Positions 42,909-44,072 of a stretch of 44,072 nucleotides of DNA are shown one piece after another. The notes beneath the pieces were generated by a model that did not search any database, was not told where the DNA came from, and was given only the letters and a program-made list of their open reading frames with translations. The position numbers and the translations under genes are program-made. The DNA comes from Parachlamydiales bacterium (GTDB lineage Bacteria; Chlamydiota; Chlamydiia; Chlamydiales; Rhabdochlamydiaceae): assembly GCA_020053915.1 (NCBI GenBank), contig JAGVMG010000018.1:1-44072 (forward strand). The letters run 5' to 3'. Within the stretch, counting starts at the first letter, position 1; each line of letters opens with the position of its first letter.

Positions 42909-43667
42909 ATGCACATCTTAAACATGCTCCTCATCATTCTTCTTGCGACAACCTCTTTGCACGCGCTTTCTAATGAAACGCTTTCAAAAATCGCGCAGAA
43001 AATTTGGAAAAATGAATGCAATGGCACCATTGAGGGATTAGTTTCTTGGAATGCCGGCGAAGAATTCGCTTCTCTTGGAATCGGCCACTTTATCTGGTAT
43101 CCCGCGGATAAAAGAGGTCCCTTTAAAGAGACATTCCCCGCCCTGTTGCAGTTCCTAAAAGAAAATCATGTCGCAGTTCCTACGTGGCTGATGACAGCGT
43201 CTGGCTGCCTTTGGAGCTCTAGAGAAGAATTTCTTGAGAAAAAACAAACTGCTCAAACAGAAGAGCTGCGTCAACTGCTCAAGAACACCATTAACTACCA
43301 GGCACAGTTCATCCTAAAGCGTTTTGAAATAGCTATGTCAGAACTAACACAAGGGCTCTCCCCATCTCAGCAAACACATATCGATGCGCAGCTAAAACGT
43401 CTCCAAGCCTCTCCCAATGGCACCTATGCACTGATCGACTACATCAACTTCAAAGGAGAGGGAACAGACCCAAGCGAGCGGTATCAAGGTCATGGCTGGG
43501 GGCTTATCCAAGTGCTCGAAATAATGCCTGGCACAAGCTCTGACCCCATCAAAGAGTTTGTGAGCGCTGCAAAAATGGTCTTGGTACGCCGGGTAAAACA
43601 CGCCCCCAAAGAGCGCAACGAAGAGCGCTGGCTGGCGGGATGGTTTCATCGGTTAGAGACTTATTAA
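42909..43667 (+). CDS. Exported lysozyme-like protein
   Basis: A 252-residue protein with a signal peptide (MHILNMLLIILLATTSLHAL). The mature N-terminus, KIWKNECNGTIEGLVSWNAG (E36) and FASLGIGHFIWYP (GIGH, 57-60), resembles the catalytic Glu and the following beta-hairpin of GH24/T4-type lysozymes. Later blocks are LIDYINFKGEGTDPSERYQG and GWGLIQVLEIM. I know the pattern as a conserved bacterial family of uncertain function. A peptidoglycan-cleaving role is therefore inference; that would be notable because chlamydiae have little peptidoglycan. The frame opens at 42681, but ATG 42909 has AGGAA and begins the signal. Confidence 0.72.
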   Translation: MHILNMLLIILLATTSLHALSNETLSKIAQKIWKNECNGTIEGLVSWNAGEEFASLGIGHFIWYPADKRGPFKETFPALLQFLKENHVAVPTWLMTASGCLWSSREEFLEKKQTAQTEELRQLLKNTINYQAQFILKRFEIAMSELTQGLSPSQQTHIDAQLKRLQASPNGTYALIDYINFKGEGTDPSERYQGHGWGLIQVLEIMPGTSSDPIKEFVSAAKMVLVRRVKHAPKERNEERWLAGWFHRLETY

Positions 43668-43697
43668 CTGAAAATCTTTAGAAAAGAAGTAAAGCGC

Positions 43698-43925
43698 ATG
43701 CGCATCGTAAATATTCATGAGGCTGAAGCCCAATTATTTAAACTTGTTGACTCCGTACTCCAAGGCAATGAAATTTTAATTGCGGTAGCTGGAAAACCTA
43801 TAGCGAAGTTGAGCCCTATCGGCAAAAAGACCCCTAGAAAATTTGGGGTCTTAAAGGGAAAGCTTAAAATTGCAAAAGATTTTGATGCGCCGTTGTCCCT
43901 TGTATTAAGAACTATTAGCACATAG
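43698..43925 (+). CDS. Phd/YefM-family antitoxin with its C-terminus formed by a repeat element
   Basis: A 75-residue DNA-binding antitoxin of the Phd/YefM type: MRIVNIHEAEAQLFKLVDSV, then GNEILIAVAGKPIAKLSPIG, then FGVLKGKLKIAKDFDAPLS. By family, it binds a PIN- or Doc-type toxin through its C-terminus and represses its own promoter. The usual end after DFDAPL is a short acidic helix. Here the frame runs LVLRTIST and stops at a TAG whose bases belong to the ACATAG end of element A copy 2 (starting at 43920). The toxin gene expected next is not seen before the window ends. Confidence 0.8.
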   Translation: MRIVNIHEAEAQLFKLVDSVLQGNEILIAVAGKPIAKLSPIGKKTPRKFGVLKGKLKIAKDFDAPLSLVLRTIST

Positions 43926-44072
43926 TTAAGAAAGTTTTTACTCTTTCGGCCGTGTCAAAGCCCAGGGGCTAAGCGATCGTAAAGTTAGCTGTGTGTCTGC
44001 ACACAGCGGCCTTTACGATCGCTTAGCCGCGGGAGCTTTCACATCAGCCCAAAGAGCAAAAACTTTTTTAAC
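43920..44072. mobile_element. MITE-like palindromic element, family A, copy 2 (cut by window end)
   Basis: It starts ACATAGTTAAGAAAGTTTTT and matches the inverse complement of the copy at 1911-2068 over 153 bases with about 5 substitutions. The last five bases of the expected right end lie beyond the window. The left flank reads ATTAGC instead of ACTAGT. It supplies the stop codon of the antitoxin gene. Confidence 0.82.

Noticed and set aside
1-44072. CRISPR arrays, rRNA, tRNA and a replication origin
   Set aside because: No regularly spaced direct repeats, no ribosomal RNA signatures, no cloverleaf with a recognisable T-arm, and no cluster of DnaA-like boxes were noticed by eye; a tRNA scan was not possible.

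Overview
The window is a slice of a chromosome from a chlamydia-related bacterium: order Chlamydiales, but probably outside the family Chlamydiaceae. Four things point there. The type III secretion block reads sctJ, a CT560-like gene, sctL, sctR, sctS, sctT, which is the gene order I know from Chlamydia. Ferrochelatase sits next to a family 3 solute-binding lipoprotein, and a DUF47 protein next to a PiT phosphate permease, both as in Chlamydia. Several genes encode MOMP-like outer-membrane barrels of the Legionella_OMP/Lpg1974 type, known from Waddlia-, Criblamydia- and Simkania-like lineages. Several proteins look like secreted effectors with eukaryote-like parts (ankyrin, leucine-rich repeats, protein kinase, a C-terminal CaaX box). 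The species cannot be named from the sequence alone. I found no tRNA, rRNA or CRISPR array.

Layout. 1-1899: phosphate uptake (partial DUF47 gene and PiT permease). 1900-2394: two abutting terminal-inverted-repeat elements and a promoter. 2395-5322: a 975-residue ankyrin/LRR effector candidate ending in a CaaX box. 5317-11278: hemH, a solute-binding lipoprotein, glycogen phosphorylase and a soluble transhydrogenase-like flavoprotein. 11302-15662: GT9, an unknown protein, GT2 and an aldo/keto reductase. 15798-20262: the T3SS export apparatus operon. 20482-22143: an acidic serine-rich small protein and a methyltransferase-like protein, each with its own consensus-like promoter. 22455-25997: three MOMP-like genes, the second carrying a structured palindrome in frame within its signal-peptide region. 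26018-27812: a tandem pair of unknown paralogues. 28167-30195: an exported 2H-phosphoesterase-like protein and a Ser/Thr kinase-like protein. 30143-34871: sufBCDS on the minus strand. 34968-38098: kdsB and three of the four dTDP-rhamnose genes. 38155-38315: another palindromic element. 38383-44072: an outer-membrane protein, PEP synthase, a fourth MOMP-like gene, a lysozyme-like exported protein, and a Phd/YefM antitoxin whose end is formed by a second copy of the first element family.

How it fits together. Housekeeping functions (Fe-S assembly, haem, glycogen mobilisation, gluconeogenic PEP formation, phosphate uptake, LPS/Kdo and rhamnose precursors) alternate with host-interaction functions (T3SS, candidate effectors, surface barrels). 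Gene packing is tight: three convergent pairs overlap at their 3' ends. Most non-coding space is occupied by promoters, terminators and palindromic elements from three unrelated families. The most unusual items are the in-frame palindrome inside a barrel gene's signal peptide, the CaaX box on the ankyrin/LRR protein, and the inverted-repeat elements at 1911-2194 and 43920-44072.
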